Assembly (NCBI GenBank): GCA_937988795.1
Contig: CALKHY010000150.1
Span: 1 to 16,999 of the forward strand
DNA: 16,999 bases
Direction of reading: 5' to 3'
Origin: an uncultured Candidatus Saccharibacteria bacterium
GTDB lineage: Bacteria > Patescibacteriota > Saccharimonadia > Saccharimonadales > UBA4665
The notes beneath the pieces are model-generated. The model had not been told where the DNA came from, searched no databases, and worked only from the letters and a program-made list of their open reading frames with translations. Positions within the stretch are counted from its first letter, which is position 1; each line of letters begins with the position of its first letter. A program made the position numbers and the translations under genes. Below are positions 7,013-13,471 of the stretch, in pieces.

Positions 7013-7993
7013 ATGACAGACCAAAGCAAACAACAAGCCAGTATACACGATGTAGTAATGATCGGCGCAGGGCCGGCGGCCCTAAGCGCAGCGATTTATA
7101 CGACACGCGAAGATATCGACACGGTACTTTTGGAAAAAGGCGTGGTCGGCGGCATGGCGGCCATTACTGATTGGATTGATAACTATCCAGGTTTCCCGAA
7201 GGGTGTTGCTGGCCTTGAATATGCCGACAACTTACGCGCACAGGCCGAGCGTTTTGGTGCGCAGATCGAGTACGGTACGGTGACCGAGATTATCGACGAG
7301 GGTAAATTCAAGCGCATCAAAACCGCCGAAGGCACGGACTGGCTGGCAAAGGCGGTACTTATCGCCACTGGCACCGATTACAAGAAAATCGGCGTGCCGG
7401 GCGAGCAAGAATACTATGCCCGCGGCGTCCACTATTGCGCCACCTGCGACGGCGCGTTCTACCGCGACAAGCGGCTGGTCGTAGTCGGCGGCGGCAACTC
7501 GGCTGTACAAGAGACTATTTTCCTGACGCGTTTTGCATCGCACATCGATCTATTGGTACGCTCTACCATCAAGGCTAGCGAAGTATTGCAGCACGAGCTA
7601 GAGAAGCACACAGACAAGGTGACAGTCCACTTAGGTGTAACCACCGATGAGATTGTTGGCGAGGAGCAGGACGGCATCAAAAAGGTGACCAAGGTAATCG
7701 GCACAGACAAGGCAACCGGCAAAAAAGTAGAATTTCCGACCGACGGTGTATTTGTCTTTGTTGGCCTCAAGCCCAACACTGCGTTTTTGCAAGGTTCAGC
7801 CATCGAGCTTGATGAGCTCGGTATGGTGAAGAGCGACGAGCGCCTGGAAACAAGCATGCCCGGCGTCTTCGTAGCCGGCGACGTTCGCAGCGGCGCCACC
7901 ATGCAAATCGCTACTGCCGTCGGCGAGGGTGCCAAAGCAGCCCTTAGCATCCGCGAATACCTGGAATCCCACGCCCGCGAGCATGGCGAGTAG
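7013..7993 (+). CDS. trxB: Thioredoxin reductase-like FAD/NAD(P)-binding oxidoreductase
   Basis: This 326-aa protein has AGGAG (7002-7006) 6 nt upstream of ATG. The FAD-binding Rossmann motif is GAGPAALSAAIY (about residues 18-29). The redox pair is CATC at 142-145. The nucleotide-binding motif is VVGGGNSAVQE (about 157-167), and the second FAD motif is VFVAGDV near 285. Order and length fit low-molecular-weight bacterial TrxB, which reduces thioredoxin-type proteins. The usual HRRxxxR segment that grips the NADPH 2'-phosphate reads VRSTIKA at 182-188 and lacks most of the arginines; the FAD-side GGQ reads GGM. Electron donor preference is therefore uncertain (NADH, ferredoxin or other). The upstream glutaredoxin is a plausible substrate. 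Confidence 0.88.
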   Translation: MTDQSKQQASIHDVVMIGAGPAALSAAIYTTREDIDTVLLEKGVVGGMAAITDWIDNYPGFPKGVAGLEYADNLRAQAERFGAQIEYGTVTEIIDEGKFKRIKTAEGTDWLAKAVLIATGTDYKKIGVPGEQEYYARGVHYCATCDGAFYRDKRLVVVGGGNSAVQETIFLTRFASHIDLLVRSTIKASEVLQHELEKHTDKVTVHLGVTTDEIVGEEQDGIKKVTKVIGTDKATGKKVEFPTDGVFVFVGLKPNTAFLQGSAIELDELGMVKSDERLETSMPGVFVAGDVRSGATMQIATAVGEGAKAALSIREYLESHAREHGE

Positions 7994-8120
7994 CGTAGGA
8001 ACAATCCGTTGCACTCTCAAGAAAAAAGTTAAAACCCTATCTTTTTATTATAACACATATATAACCATTTTGTCAATCTCTACCTCTTTTAATCCGCTGG
8101 CAGACACAAGCCCTCAATCG

Positions 8121-8150
8121 CCGTCATGCCGGGCTTGACCCGGCATCCAG
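8121..8150 (+). repeat. REP-like palindromic repeat, left copy
   Basis: The core is ATGCCGGG, loop CTTGA, CCCGGCAT (8-bp perfect arms) inside a CGTCAT...ATCCA frame. It resembles the dispersed intergenic 'GTCATnCCGG...CCGGnATCC' palindromes common in bacterial genomes. A diverged inverted copy lies at 8373-8406. Confidence 0.6.
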
Positions 8151-8158
8151 TTAAACAA

Positions 8159-8237
8159 GGCCGTTCGCCAGGGAGGCTTCCACTTTCGGGTGCATACATT
8201 GCCGGCACAAAAGTATGTATGGCGAGCCGGAACGGCC
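8159..8237. other. Nested inverted repeat, possible structured RNA or small element
   Basis: The outer arms GGCCGTTC (8159-8166) and GAACGGCC (8230-8237) are perfect. Inside, GGCT (8175-8178) can pair with AGCC (8225-8228), and CATACAT (8193-8199) pairs perfectly with ATGTATG (8215-8221), giving one nested fold of about 19 bp. A competing GTGC/GCAC helix (8190-8193 with 8205-8208) is also possible. No T-tract follows directly. Whether it is transcribed, and from which strand, is not evident. Confidence 0.4.
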
Positions 8238-8267
8238 CGACCGAAAAACAAAACATCCATCTTATTT

Positions 8268-8283
8268 TTATCCAATTGGATAA
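8268..8283. repeat. Perfect 16-bp palindrome
   Basis: TTATCCAATTGGATAA is self-complementary with no spacer, flanked by T-rich DNA. It could be a protein-binding site or part of a bidirectional terminator. A zero-loop palindrome is a poor RNA hairpin. Confidence 0.5.
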
Positions 8284-8372
8284 TTTTGTGATTGTTTTTT
8301 AGGGCTTCATTATAACGGTGGAATGGTGGAGGGGTGGATTCGGGTTAGGGTTGGGATGATGCCTTAGGAGAG

Positions 8373-8406
8373 TTGGATTTCGGGTTGGAATCGGAATGAC
8401 GGGGCG
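8373..8406 (-). repeat. REP-like repeat, right (inverted, degenerate) copy
   Basis: Read on the minus strand, this matches the copy at 8121-8150 at about 19 of 28 aligned bases, including CGTCAT, CCG, ACCCG and ATCCA. The internal palindrome is lost. The two copies face each other across the nested inverted repeat and the 16-bp palindrome. Confidence 0.4.
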
Positions 8407-8414
8407 CAATTCCT

Positions 8415-9098
8415 TTAGGGTTGAGGGTAGCCCGGGTAGTAGTCGCCGGCGAGACGGTCGGAGCTGATGCCGTACTGCTGTAGCTGTTTGTAGAATGTCT
8501 CGACCATTTGCTCCGGGCCGGAGAGGTAGACAAGCGTTTCGTCGTCGGTGACCATTTTGGCAATTTGCTCGACTGTGATGCGACCGTTTTGACTGGTGAA
8601 GTACGTCATAAATTCCATCTGATATTGCCGGAATACGTCTTGGAACGCCAAGTCTTCTGGCTCGTTGACAATGTAGAGCAGGCGGATATTTCGCTGCTCG
8701 CCGATGTCGATAAGCCACTTAATCATGCTGCGCACAGGCGTGATGCCCATGCCGCCCGCGACGAAGAGGATTGGCGTGGATGGGTTTTTGGGCAGGACAA
8801 AGTCGCCCATCGGCTCGGCCATCTTAAGGACCGCGCCGGGCTTAAGTGCCTGCAGGTGGCGTTTGTATGAGCTGCTGTCGTTTGCGGCAAATTTGGTGGT
8901 GATGCCGATAAGCTCCTCAGTGGGCGAGCTGGAAATAGTAAACCAGCGCCGCGTGCCGCGTTCGTCGGCGTCTTCGTGTGGTAAGTACAGCTCGGTAAAC
9001 TGCCCGGCAATAAATCGCACCGGCCGCTCAGGCCGGAGCCACAGCGTCTTAATGGTAGAAGTTATATTTTCAGCGTGGTGCAAGCTAACGTCGATCAT
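8415..9098 (-). CDS. Ferredoxin-NAD(P)H reductase-like FAD oxidoreductase
   Basis: This 227-aa protein has the two-domain FNR layout. A beta-barrel FAD domain carries RRWFTISSSP at about 50-59 (the R-x-Y/F-S/T flavin motif). The NAD(P) domain carries ILFVAGGMGITPVRSM (110-125) and YLSGPEQMVETF near the C-terminus. There is no fused 2Fe-2S ferredoxin or oxygenase domain, so it is a stand-alone reductase that passes electrons between a nicotinamide and a flavodoxin, ferredoxin or other acceptor; the partner is unknown. The start overlaps the GDPD stop by 4 nt (ATGA on the minus strand), making it the second gene of a two-gene operon. Confidence 0.85.
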   Translation of the reverse strand: MIDVSLHHAENITSTIKTLWLRPERPVRFIAGQFTELYLPHEDADERGTRRWFTISSSPTEELIGITTKFAANDSSSYKRHLQALKPGAVLKMAEPMGDFVLPKNPSTPILFVAGGMGITPVRSMIKWLIDIGEQRNIRLLYIVNEPEDLAFQDVFRQYQMEFMTYFTSQNGRITVEQIAKMVTDDETLVYLSGPEQMVETFYKQLQQYGISSDRLAGDYYPGYPQP

Positions 9099-9760
9099 CT
9101 CAATTTGCCGTCAAACCGATCGGGGTAGTCGGTAGCGATTGCATATATGCCGTACTTTGCTAGGCGCTTGGCTTTGGCTGGGCTGTTGACGGTATAGGTG
9201 GTAAGATGCCAGCCACGTTTGGCAATGCTCCGAACAAAGCCAGGCCATAGCACACTGTGGTGCAAGCTAAAGTATCTGGTACCGAGCCGTCTGGCGCGCC
9301 ACGTGGCCCATACGCCGCTAAAATAGGAATTGACGATCACGGGTAGTTCGGGCAGGTCTTGCCGTAATTCGCGCAACGTTCTTTGACTGAACGATGCCAG
9401 CCATAAATCTTTTGGTTGCCAGCCGTTCTGCAGGTAGTCTCGCAGTAGTTTAATGATTTGCCTGGTTGGCACCCGAGGTTTCACCTCTATATACATTGGG
9501 ACTTTGCGGTTGACAGCCTTGATGCCTTCGTCGAGTGTTGCCAGATCAGGCTTGCGCGTCTTCAGCTGCTTGAACGTAGTAGTGGCGATGGGCGTGCCGT
9601 CCTTGAGCTTCGGGTCGTGGTGTAATATGCATACCCCATCTTTGGTTACGCGGACGTCGACCTCGATCATATCGGGATGGTGCTTTAATCCTTCTTTGAT
9701 CGCGGCGATAGTATTCTCTGGCGCCAATCCTCGCGCGCCGCGGTGTGCGATAATTTTCAT
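9095..9760 (-). CDS. Glycerophosphodiester phosphodiesterase
   Basis: The 221-aa product starts at MKIIAHRG; the frame is open upstream, but those codons precede the likely promoter. The GDPD TIM-barrel signature is complete: His6-Arg7 in AHRGARG, Glu15-Asn16-Thr17, Glu33 and Asp35 in IEVDVR, His48 in HHDP, and the Glu strand YIEVKP. The enzyme splits glycerophosphodiesters into glycerol-3-phosphate and an alcohol, using Ca2+ or Mg2+. No signal peptide or membrane segment is present, so it should be cytoplasmic. It is on the short side for the family. It heads an operon with the FNR-like gene, a pairing with no obvious metabolic logic. Confidence 0.92.
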   Translation of the reverse strand: MKIIAHRGARGLAPENTIAAIKEGLKHHPDMIEVDVRVTKDGVCILHHDPKLKDGTPIATTTFKQLKTRKPDLATLDEGIKAVNRKVPMYIEVKPRVPTRQIIKLLRDYLQNGWQPKDLWLASFSQRTLRELRQDLPELPVIVNSYFSGVWATWRARRLGTRYFSLHHSVLWPGFVRSIAKRGWHLTTYTVNSPAKAKRLAKYGIYAIATDYPDRFDGKLR

Positions 9761-9781
9761 AGTTGTTGTCTCTAGTGTACA

Positions 9782-9787
9782 ATTATA
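9782..9787 (-). promoter_or_regulatory. Probable -10 box of the GDPD operon
   Basis: TATAAT on the minus strand lies 22 nt upstream of the GDPD ATG, giving a leader of roughly 15 nt. No good -35 was found at 16-18 bp spacing. The only SD-like sequence is weak (AGAGA). Confidence 0.5.
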
Positions 9788-9809
9788 GCCGAAGTATTTA
9801 AAAAGAATG

Positions 9810-9881
9810 AGAAGGATGAATGACGAATGGGACTGAAGCGGGCAAGCTTCCCCTCCATTCTCCATTCCCATTCATCCTTCT
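9810..9881. repeat. 72-nt hairpin with perfect 13-bp arms between divergent genes
   Basis: AGAAGGATGAATG (9810-9822) and CATTCATCCTTCT (9869-9881) are exact inverted repeats. Inside are further pairings: GAATGG (9825-9830) with CCATTC (9855-9860 or 9862-9867), and GAAGC/GCTTC (9835-9839 with 9846-9850). The hairpin fills most of the gap between the GDPD and pyrophosphatase starts. No T-tract follows on either strand, so it is not an ordinary terminator. Confidence 0.7.
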
Positions 9882-9901
9882 AGCAACTGAAAGGAGCGTG
9901 T

Positions 9902-10432
9902 ATGGCTGACTTTAACCAAGTTTTAACACCTGGTGACTGGCAAGATGGCGTTGTGAATGTCGTAGTGGAAATTCCGCAAGGCTCGTTCCTTAAGATTGAA
10001 TGGGACCGCGAGCGTGCCGCATTCATGCTGGACCGCGTTGAGCCGAGCATTTTTACCAAACCAGTGAACTACGGTTTTATTCCACAGACCAAAGACGAAG
10101 ACGGCGACGAACTGGACGCGTTGGTAGTCTGTGACGAGCCGATCCCGACCGGCGTGTGGCTCAAAGCCAAGATTATTGGTGTGCTCAACTTTATCGATGA
10201 TGGCGAGGCTGACCACAAGATTATTGTCGTGCCCGAGGACGACCGCAACACCGGCGACCGTATCAACGGCCTGGATGACCTGGGCGAGCGTTGGAAGCAA
10301 AAGATCGAGCATCACTTCGCTCACTATAAGGACCTTAAGAAACCTGGCACAACGAAGGTTGAGGGCTGGGGCGACGTCGAGGCCGCCAAGAAGATCATCG
10401 AAGAATCCATCGCCCGCTACAAGCAGCAGTAA
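9902..10432 (+). CDS. ppa: Inorganic pyrophosphatase (family I)
   Basis: This 176-aa protein starts after AAGGAG (about 9891-9896). It carries the family I signature DGDELDALV with metal-binding Asp67, Asp69 and Asp72, plus the preceding VNYGFIPQT strand and the following IIVVPEDDRN segment. The length matches bacterial soluble PPases. The enzyme hydrolyses pyrophosphate to two phosphates with Mg2+, pulling biosynthetic reactions such as aminoacyl-tRNA formation and nucleic-acid synthesis forward. It lies divergent from the GDPD operon across a large hairpin. A C-terminal tail rich in Lys and Glu (about 155-176) is ordinary for the family. Confidence 0.97.
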   Translation: MADFNQVLTPGDWQDGVVNVVVEIPQGSFLKIEWDRERAAFMLDRVEPSIFTKPVNYGFIPQTKDEDGDELDALVVCDEPIPTGVWLKAKIIGVLNFIDDGEADHKIIVVPEDDRNTGDRINGLDDLGERWKQKIEHHFAHYKDLKKPGTTKVEGWGDVEAAKKIIEESIARYKQQ

Positions 10433-10435
10433 GCC

Positions 10436-10615
10436 ATGAAGCGAGTAGTGCCGGAAGGCGCGGTACTCATCCCTAGCCACGCCAAGCGGGTGTTCCATGG
10501 CGTATTGTTCGACGTGTACCAGTCTTTTGCTAAAACACGCTAAGCTGTTTTTGATAAGATCGAATCTATTGAGCAATTAAAGCAGCTGCCGGAGTTTAGG
10601 GGCAGGGGAATATAA
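10436..10615 (+). pseudogene. Truncated NUDIX hydrolase-like remnant
   Basis: ATG 10436 opens 35 codons to TAA 10541-10543. The product's start (KRVVPEGAVLIP, then RVFHGVLFDVYQ) resembles the leading strands of ADP-ribose-pyrophosphatase-type NUDIX proteins, but the NUDIX box itself is missing. The same frame continues after the TAA for 23 more codons (FDKIESIEQLKQLPEF) to TAA 10613-10615, which could be a surviving later piece. The simplest reading is a gene with a large internal deletion. There is no SD. A genuine small protein is possible but less likely. Confidence 0.5.
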
Positions 10616-10629
10616 AAATTTTTGCATGG

Positions 10630-10687
10630 TTGACGCGTGCGGGTAAGCATAAGTACAATAGTCAGGCATCGTAAAATAAAGGGGGAG
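10630..10687 (+). promoter_or_regulatory. Promoter and RBS of the secreted lectin-like gene
   Basis: TTGACG (10630-10635) and TACAAT (10654-10659) are separated by 18 bp, each 5 of 6 matches to the consensus. GGGGGAG (10681-10687) lies just before ATG 10690. This is one of the best sigma-70-type promoters in the window, so the gene was expressed at least until recently. Confidence 0.75.
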
Positions 10688-10689
10688 AC

Positions 10690-11564
10690 ATGAGGAAGCT
10701 TATTTCGCGCCTTTCTTTGCTTGTTGCAGCATTACCACTCGTCATTGTCGCGCCGGTCAGTGCTGGCGCGAACGATTTCTTTACCGATTTTGATAGCCAG
10801 CCAGAGAATCTTTACTTTGTCAACTTTGAGAGCGGGGTTGCGACGCCAGGGTTGGCGTGCGGCGTTGACGCCTGCGCGTCGTTCGAGAACGATGGCGAGC
10901 GGAGTTACATGCGCGTCTCCGTCAATCCAAGCACGACCCAGGCGATTATGTGAACACCGACATCACCCAGCTAGACCTCGGCCAAAACACAACCAATAAG
11001 GGGTCGTACACCGCAACTTACGGCCATCCGGTCATACTTGAGGCCAGGATTAAGTGGAGCGAAAACTACGACCTGCTTGGGCTCAGCAACAAAGCCGAAG
11101 GTACGAGCGGTATTGTGCTCTGGAATCCCGCGCTTGACGGTCCGTACGGCTACCCGACCGGCGAATACGACCACATTGGGTTTGTTTGGGCTAGCAAAGA
11201 CGTAATGGCAGGCCTTATAACCGGCTTTACTGGCACAACCATTGTCAATCAGCTGCCGCTTGGCGTGGCGCGCCCGCTGTTCCCGGTGAATATCAACGAC
11301 TGGATGGATGTGAAGATGGTCTGGTCTGAGAACATCCTCGGCATCCAAACGGTCACCTATTACGTCAACAATAAGCTGCTAGGCATACACGTACTGCCAG
11401 TGAAGCTAAAGGGCCTGGCGCTCGAGATTTGGAACGACAACGGCGAGCCAACACTCTGCCTTGAGGGTCTAGGTAGCGGCGGCCTACCGCTCTGCGAAGA
11501 AAACCCAAGCCCAGCTGAATCTCAAAGCTTTTATATTGATTACGTAAAAATTATCCAACCCTAA
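10690..11564 (+). pseudogene. Secreted concanavalin-A-like (LamG/glucanase-fold) protein, interrupted by a frameshift
   Basis: The first frame (10690-10953) encodes a signal peptide (MRKLISRLSLLVAALPLV, likely cleaved after AGA) and the start of a domain. It stops at TGA 10951. The second frame (to 11564, 204 codons from GTG 10950) continues without a signal. Read upstream of its GTG, it gives DPGDYVNTDI, which joins naturally to the first frame if one base is missing near 10934. The product would be about 291 aa. Features of a jelly-roll fold are VILEARIKW, EYDHIGFVW, DWMDVKMVW, and a final FYIDYVKI strand. No GH16 ExDxxE catalytic motif is seen, so sugar binding rather than hydrolysis is the more likely role. 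It could be a sequencing error instead of real decay. Confidence 0.65.
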
Positions 11565-11566
11565 TT

Positions 11567-11606
11567 GACTACCTCTGCGCCAAATTATCGCCGACAGAAG
11601 TAGGTC
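11567..11606 (+). terminator. Weak stem-loop after the lectin-like gene
   Basis: GACTACCTCTG (11567-11577) pairs imperfectly with CAGAAGTAGGTC (11595-11606) three bases after the stop codon. It has one mismatch and one bulge. No T-tract follows, so it may only stabilise the mRNA end. Confidence 0.3.
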
Positions 11607-11727
11607 GACAGACGATCATGCTATAACAAGGCGGCTGGAAAAACCAAGACGTATTGATTCGCGCCCAGTCACCTATAATCTCATCTTGCTTCTTACTATA
11701 CGGTACGGTTGATTGTGGCCGATCGAT

Positions 11728-12300
11728 TTATTCTCCGAAAATTGCACTGTTAATTATCGTTTGCGTAAGATTTTCTTTTCGTGGACCAGTTTTCGGTGCT
11801 CTGCGCTTAAGACTTCTTTTGACAAATTGCGATCCTATAGATCCTAGAAATTGCGTAAATCCTGGGGAGCCGGCTTCAAGATCTAGATATTGTTCGAAAG
11901 CTGTTACATGATCCAGGAGTACTCTGCTAGCTTCATTGCTGCTATCTTCTTCGGCACGAGCCCTTAGTCGCTCGATAAGTTCCCCTAAGTGTTGGTGTAT
12001 TGCAACCGGCTCGGTTGCCTTGAGTGCGGCGCTTCTTTCTCGCCCTTTGGTTATCTTGGATACATAGGTTGTTTGTATGGATCTGCTGAGTGCAGCAGCA
12101 AGATGCATGCCAGAGGTTATTCGTTCTTCGCCAAGATCTAGATATGGCTGGTTGAGCGGGTCGTGCTTAGCGTTATAAATTGCGCATTGGCGAATCGCAC
12201 CAAAATACTCAGCGAGCTGCTCTGTGCTAACCGAGTACTGTTGTGCTTCCGCTCCTGTCGCCCGTTCTGCTGCCAGTGCTATTCGATTTGGTGCTACCAT
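11728..12300 (-). CDS. Hypothetical helical protein
   Basis: This 190-aa soluble protein was not recognised. Nearly all of it is predicted helix from its pattern (ERATGAEAQQYSVSTEQLAEYF; HQHLGELIERLRARAEEDSS), with a basic stretch near the end (KRSLKRRAPKTGPRKEN). There is no signal peptide or membrane segment. A proper SD (CGGAG, on the minus strand) stands about 6 nt before ATG 12300. The minus-strand promoter TTGAAT...CATAAT (18-bp spacing) overlaps the palindrome upstream of the HxlR gene, so it may share that regulator. Codon use seems AT-richer than the core metabolic genes. No known motif or catalytic residue set stands out. Confidence 0.7.
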   Translation of the reverse strand: MVAPNRIALAAERATGAEAQQYSVSTEQLAEYFGAIRQCAIYNAKHDPLNQPYLDLGEERITSGMHLAAALSRSIQTTYVSKITKGRERSAALKATEPVAIHQHLGELIERLRARAEEDSSNEASRVLLDHVTAFEQYLDLEAGSPGFTQFLGSIGSQFVKRSLKRRAPKTGPRKENLTQTIINSAIFGE

Positions 12301-12359
12301 GGCTATCTCCGTGATTCGTTTTTGATACAGCCTTTGTTATCCGTCAGTGGGTAATTATG

Positions 12360-12374
12360 CTACAATGATTGTAG
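12360..12374. promoter_or_regulatory. Operator-like palindrome between divergent genes
   Basis: CTACAATGATTGTAG is a perfect palindrome with 7-bp arms. It contains the plus-strand -10 candidate TACAAT (12361-12366) and falls in the -35 to -10 interval of the minus-strand promoter. A second, imperfect inverted repeat (GTATTC 12376-12381 and GGATAC 12388-12393) follows. HxlR-type repressors often bind such sites and repress themselves, so autoregulation plus control of the divergent gene is the likely use. Confidence 0.65.
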
Positions 12375-12426
12375 TGTATTCAATTAAGGATACTGCAAAG
12401 AATTTAGCAGTCAAGAGCTTTATGAG

Positions 12427-12747
12427 ATGAGCGCGGAGAAGCGAGACGGGCAACAAGACGATTTGATGCACCAGGCGTTGAAGATTTTTGGCGATGCTTG
12501 GAACTTGTTGATTGTGCGGGGGCTTGGGGAGACTGCACAGCGGTTTAATGAGCTGCAGCGCAACCTTGGCGGCATCAGTCCGACGACGCTGACCGACAGG
12601 CTAAAGAAGCTGGAAAGCTACGGTTTGATTGTGCAAGAAAAGCAAACGGTTGACCGCTTGTCGGTCATTTATTCGCTGACCGACAAGGGCAAAAAGATGC
12701 TGCCCATTCTCGAAGCTATTGAATCCTTTTCTAAAAAATTCTTGTAA
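12427..12747 (+). CDS. HxlR-family winged-helix transcriptional regulator
   Basis: This 106-aa protein shows the HxlR pattern: FGDAWNLLIVRGL (about 21-33), QRFNELQRNLGGISPTTLTDRLKKLESYGLIVQ (about 38-70, helix-turn-helix plus wing), and YSLTDKGKKMLPIL. The conserved N-terminal Cys used by redox-sensing HxlR proteins is absent, so a thiol-switch mechanism is unlikely. HxlR proteins bind as dimers to palindromes near their own genes, and a perfect palindrome lies in this promoter region. Translation starts at ATG 12427 with only a weak SD. It ends in TAA, followed in the same frame, 9 nt later, by the next gene. Confidence 0.88.
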   Translation: MSAEKRDGQQDDLMHQALKIFGDAWNLLIVRGLGETAQRFNELQRNLGGISPTTLTDRLKKLESYGLIVQEKQTVDRLSVIYSLTDKGKKMLPILEAIESFSKKFL

Positions 12748-12756
12748 AATGCTTTT

Positions 12757-13398
12757 GTGGCAACGCGTCTTGATAGGCCCGACTTTAATATATTTCAGTG
12801 CTTGGAAGAGTCGCCTAGTGATACGGTGGCTTTTCATGCCATGTTGGGCATACGATACCCAACCGGCATCGCAACGTACATAGAGTTGGCGGCATCGGGC
12901 AGGCCCTTTACAGATATTGTCAAAGAGTATGCGCCGCGCATTGCTGCGCTAGCAAGACGGGGAATCCGGGTGGAGCGGCTCATTCTTGGGCCTGGCCCGG
13001 AAGATCCAGGGTATGAGATATTTTGGGCGCTCAAACGGCTTGTTATGCAGCAGGTTGTCGAGGCGGGTGAGGTCATGCATGTTGCTAAGCTGCCAGAACA
13101 CCGCACGGCGCTTGAGACAATGCGGCATACATCGGCGCTTGCTGATGCCCATTTGCGCGGGATAGGAGAGGGTGTACCGCAGTCTAGTTTTTGGCTGGTG
13201 GCCAGGCCTGGAGAACCGGCATTGATGTGGATTATGAATTACCAGAGAGATCCTCAAACCCAGGAAATTACATTTGTCGGCGGTCCGCTTTATGAGGGCT
13301 GCAACCTAGAGCGTCCAGTAGACGATGTGGAGCGATGGGGGGTGTTTTGGCGGAAGGTCTTCGAGACGAGTCAGGCAATCAGTTTGAACCAAGCGTAA
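12757..13398 (+). CDS. Hypothetical protein in operon with the HxlR regulator
   Basis: GTG 12757 lies 9 nt after the HxlR stop and in the same frame, giving 213 aa. No Shine-Dalgarno is visible, so translational coupling, reinitiation or readthrough of the TAA would be needed; ATG 12838-12840 in the same frame is an alternative start. No family was recognised. The body alternates strands and helices with recognisable patches (RVERLILGPGPEDPGYEIFW, SSFWLVARPGEPALMWIMNY, FVGGPLYEG), more like a small-molecule sensor or enzyme than a structural protein. No signal peptide is present. The pairing suggests it works with or under the regulator, perhaps as its effector-binding partner, which is inference. 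Confidence 0.7.
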   Translation: MATRLDRPDFNIFQCLEESPSDTVAFHAMLGIRYPTGIATYIELAASGRPFTDIVKEYAPRIAALARRGIRVERLILGPGPEDPGYEIFWALKRLVMQQVVEAGEVMHVAKLPEHRTALETMRHTSALADAHLRGIGEGVPQSSFWLVARPGEPALMWIMNYQRDPQTQEITFVGGPLYEGCNLERPVDDVERWGVFWRKVFETSQAISLNQA

Positions 13399-13405
13399 AC
13401 ACCTA

Positions 13406-13464
13406 TTGCGTCATTGTTTTTTTGTTCGTACAATAAGCTTAAGGTAATAAAAAGGTGAGGGGTA
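13406..13464 (+). promoter_or_regulatory. GAPDH promoter and RBS
   Basis: TTGCGT (13406-13411) and TACAAT (13429-13434) stand 17 bp apart. A GGTGAGGGG SD (from about 13455) precedes ATG 13472 by around 9 nt. A T-rich spacer lies between the two promoter boxes. Confidence 0.65.
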
Positions 13465-13471
13465 ACAACGC

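Larger units (their letters stand above)
7994..8414. other. Gene-free region between convergent genes, with repeats and palindromes
   Basis: No credible coding sequence was found here. From left to right: an AT-rich stretch with weak A/T pairing (about 8022-8060) that may end trxB transcription; a REP-like sequence; an 8-bp inverted repeat enclosing a smaller stem (8159-8237); a T-rich patch; a 16-bp palindrome (8268-8283); a G-rich plus strand (8316-8370); and a second, inverted REP-like copy (8373-8406). trxB ends on the left and the FNR-like gene ends on the right, so the region should hold transcription stops for both, yet no classical stem plus T-tract stands out. Confidence 0.6.

Noticed and set aside
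9761..9871. Longer N-terminus for the GDPD protein
   Set aside because: Would include the promoter -10 and the hairpin; conserved start is MKIIAHRG.
10950..11564. Independent gene starting at GTG 10950
   Set aside because: No signal peptide or SD, and the frame joins the upstream signal-peptide frame after a single-base correction.
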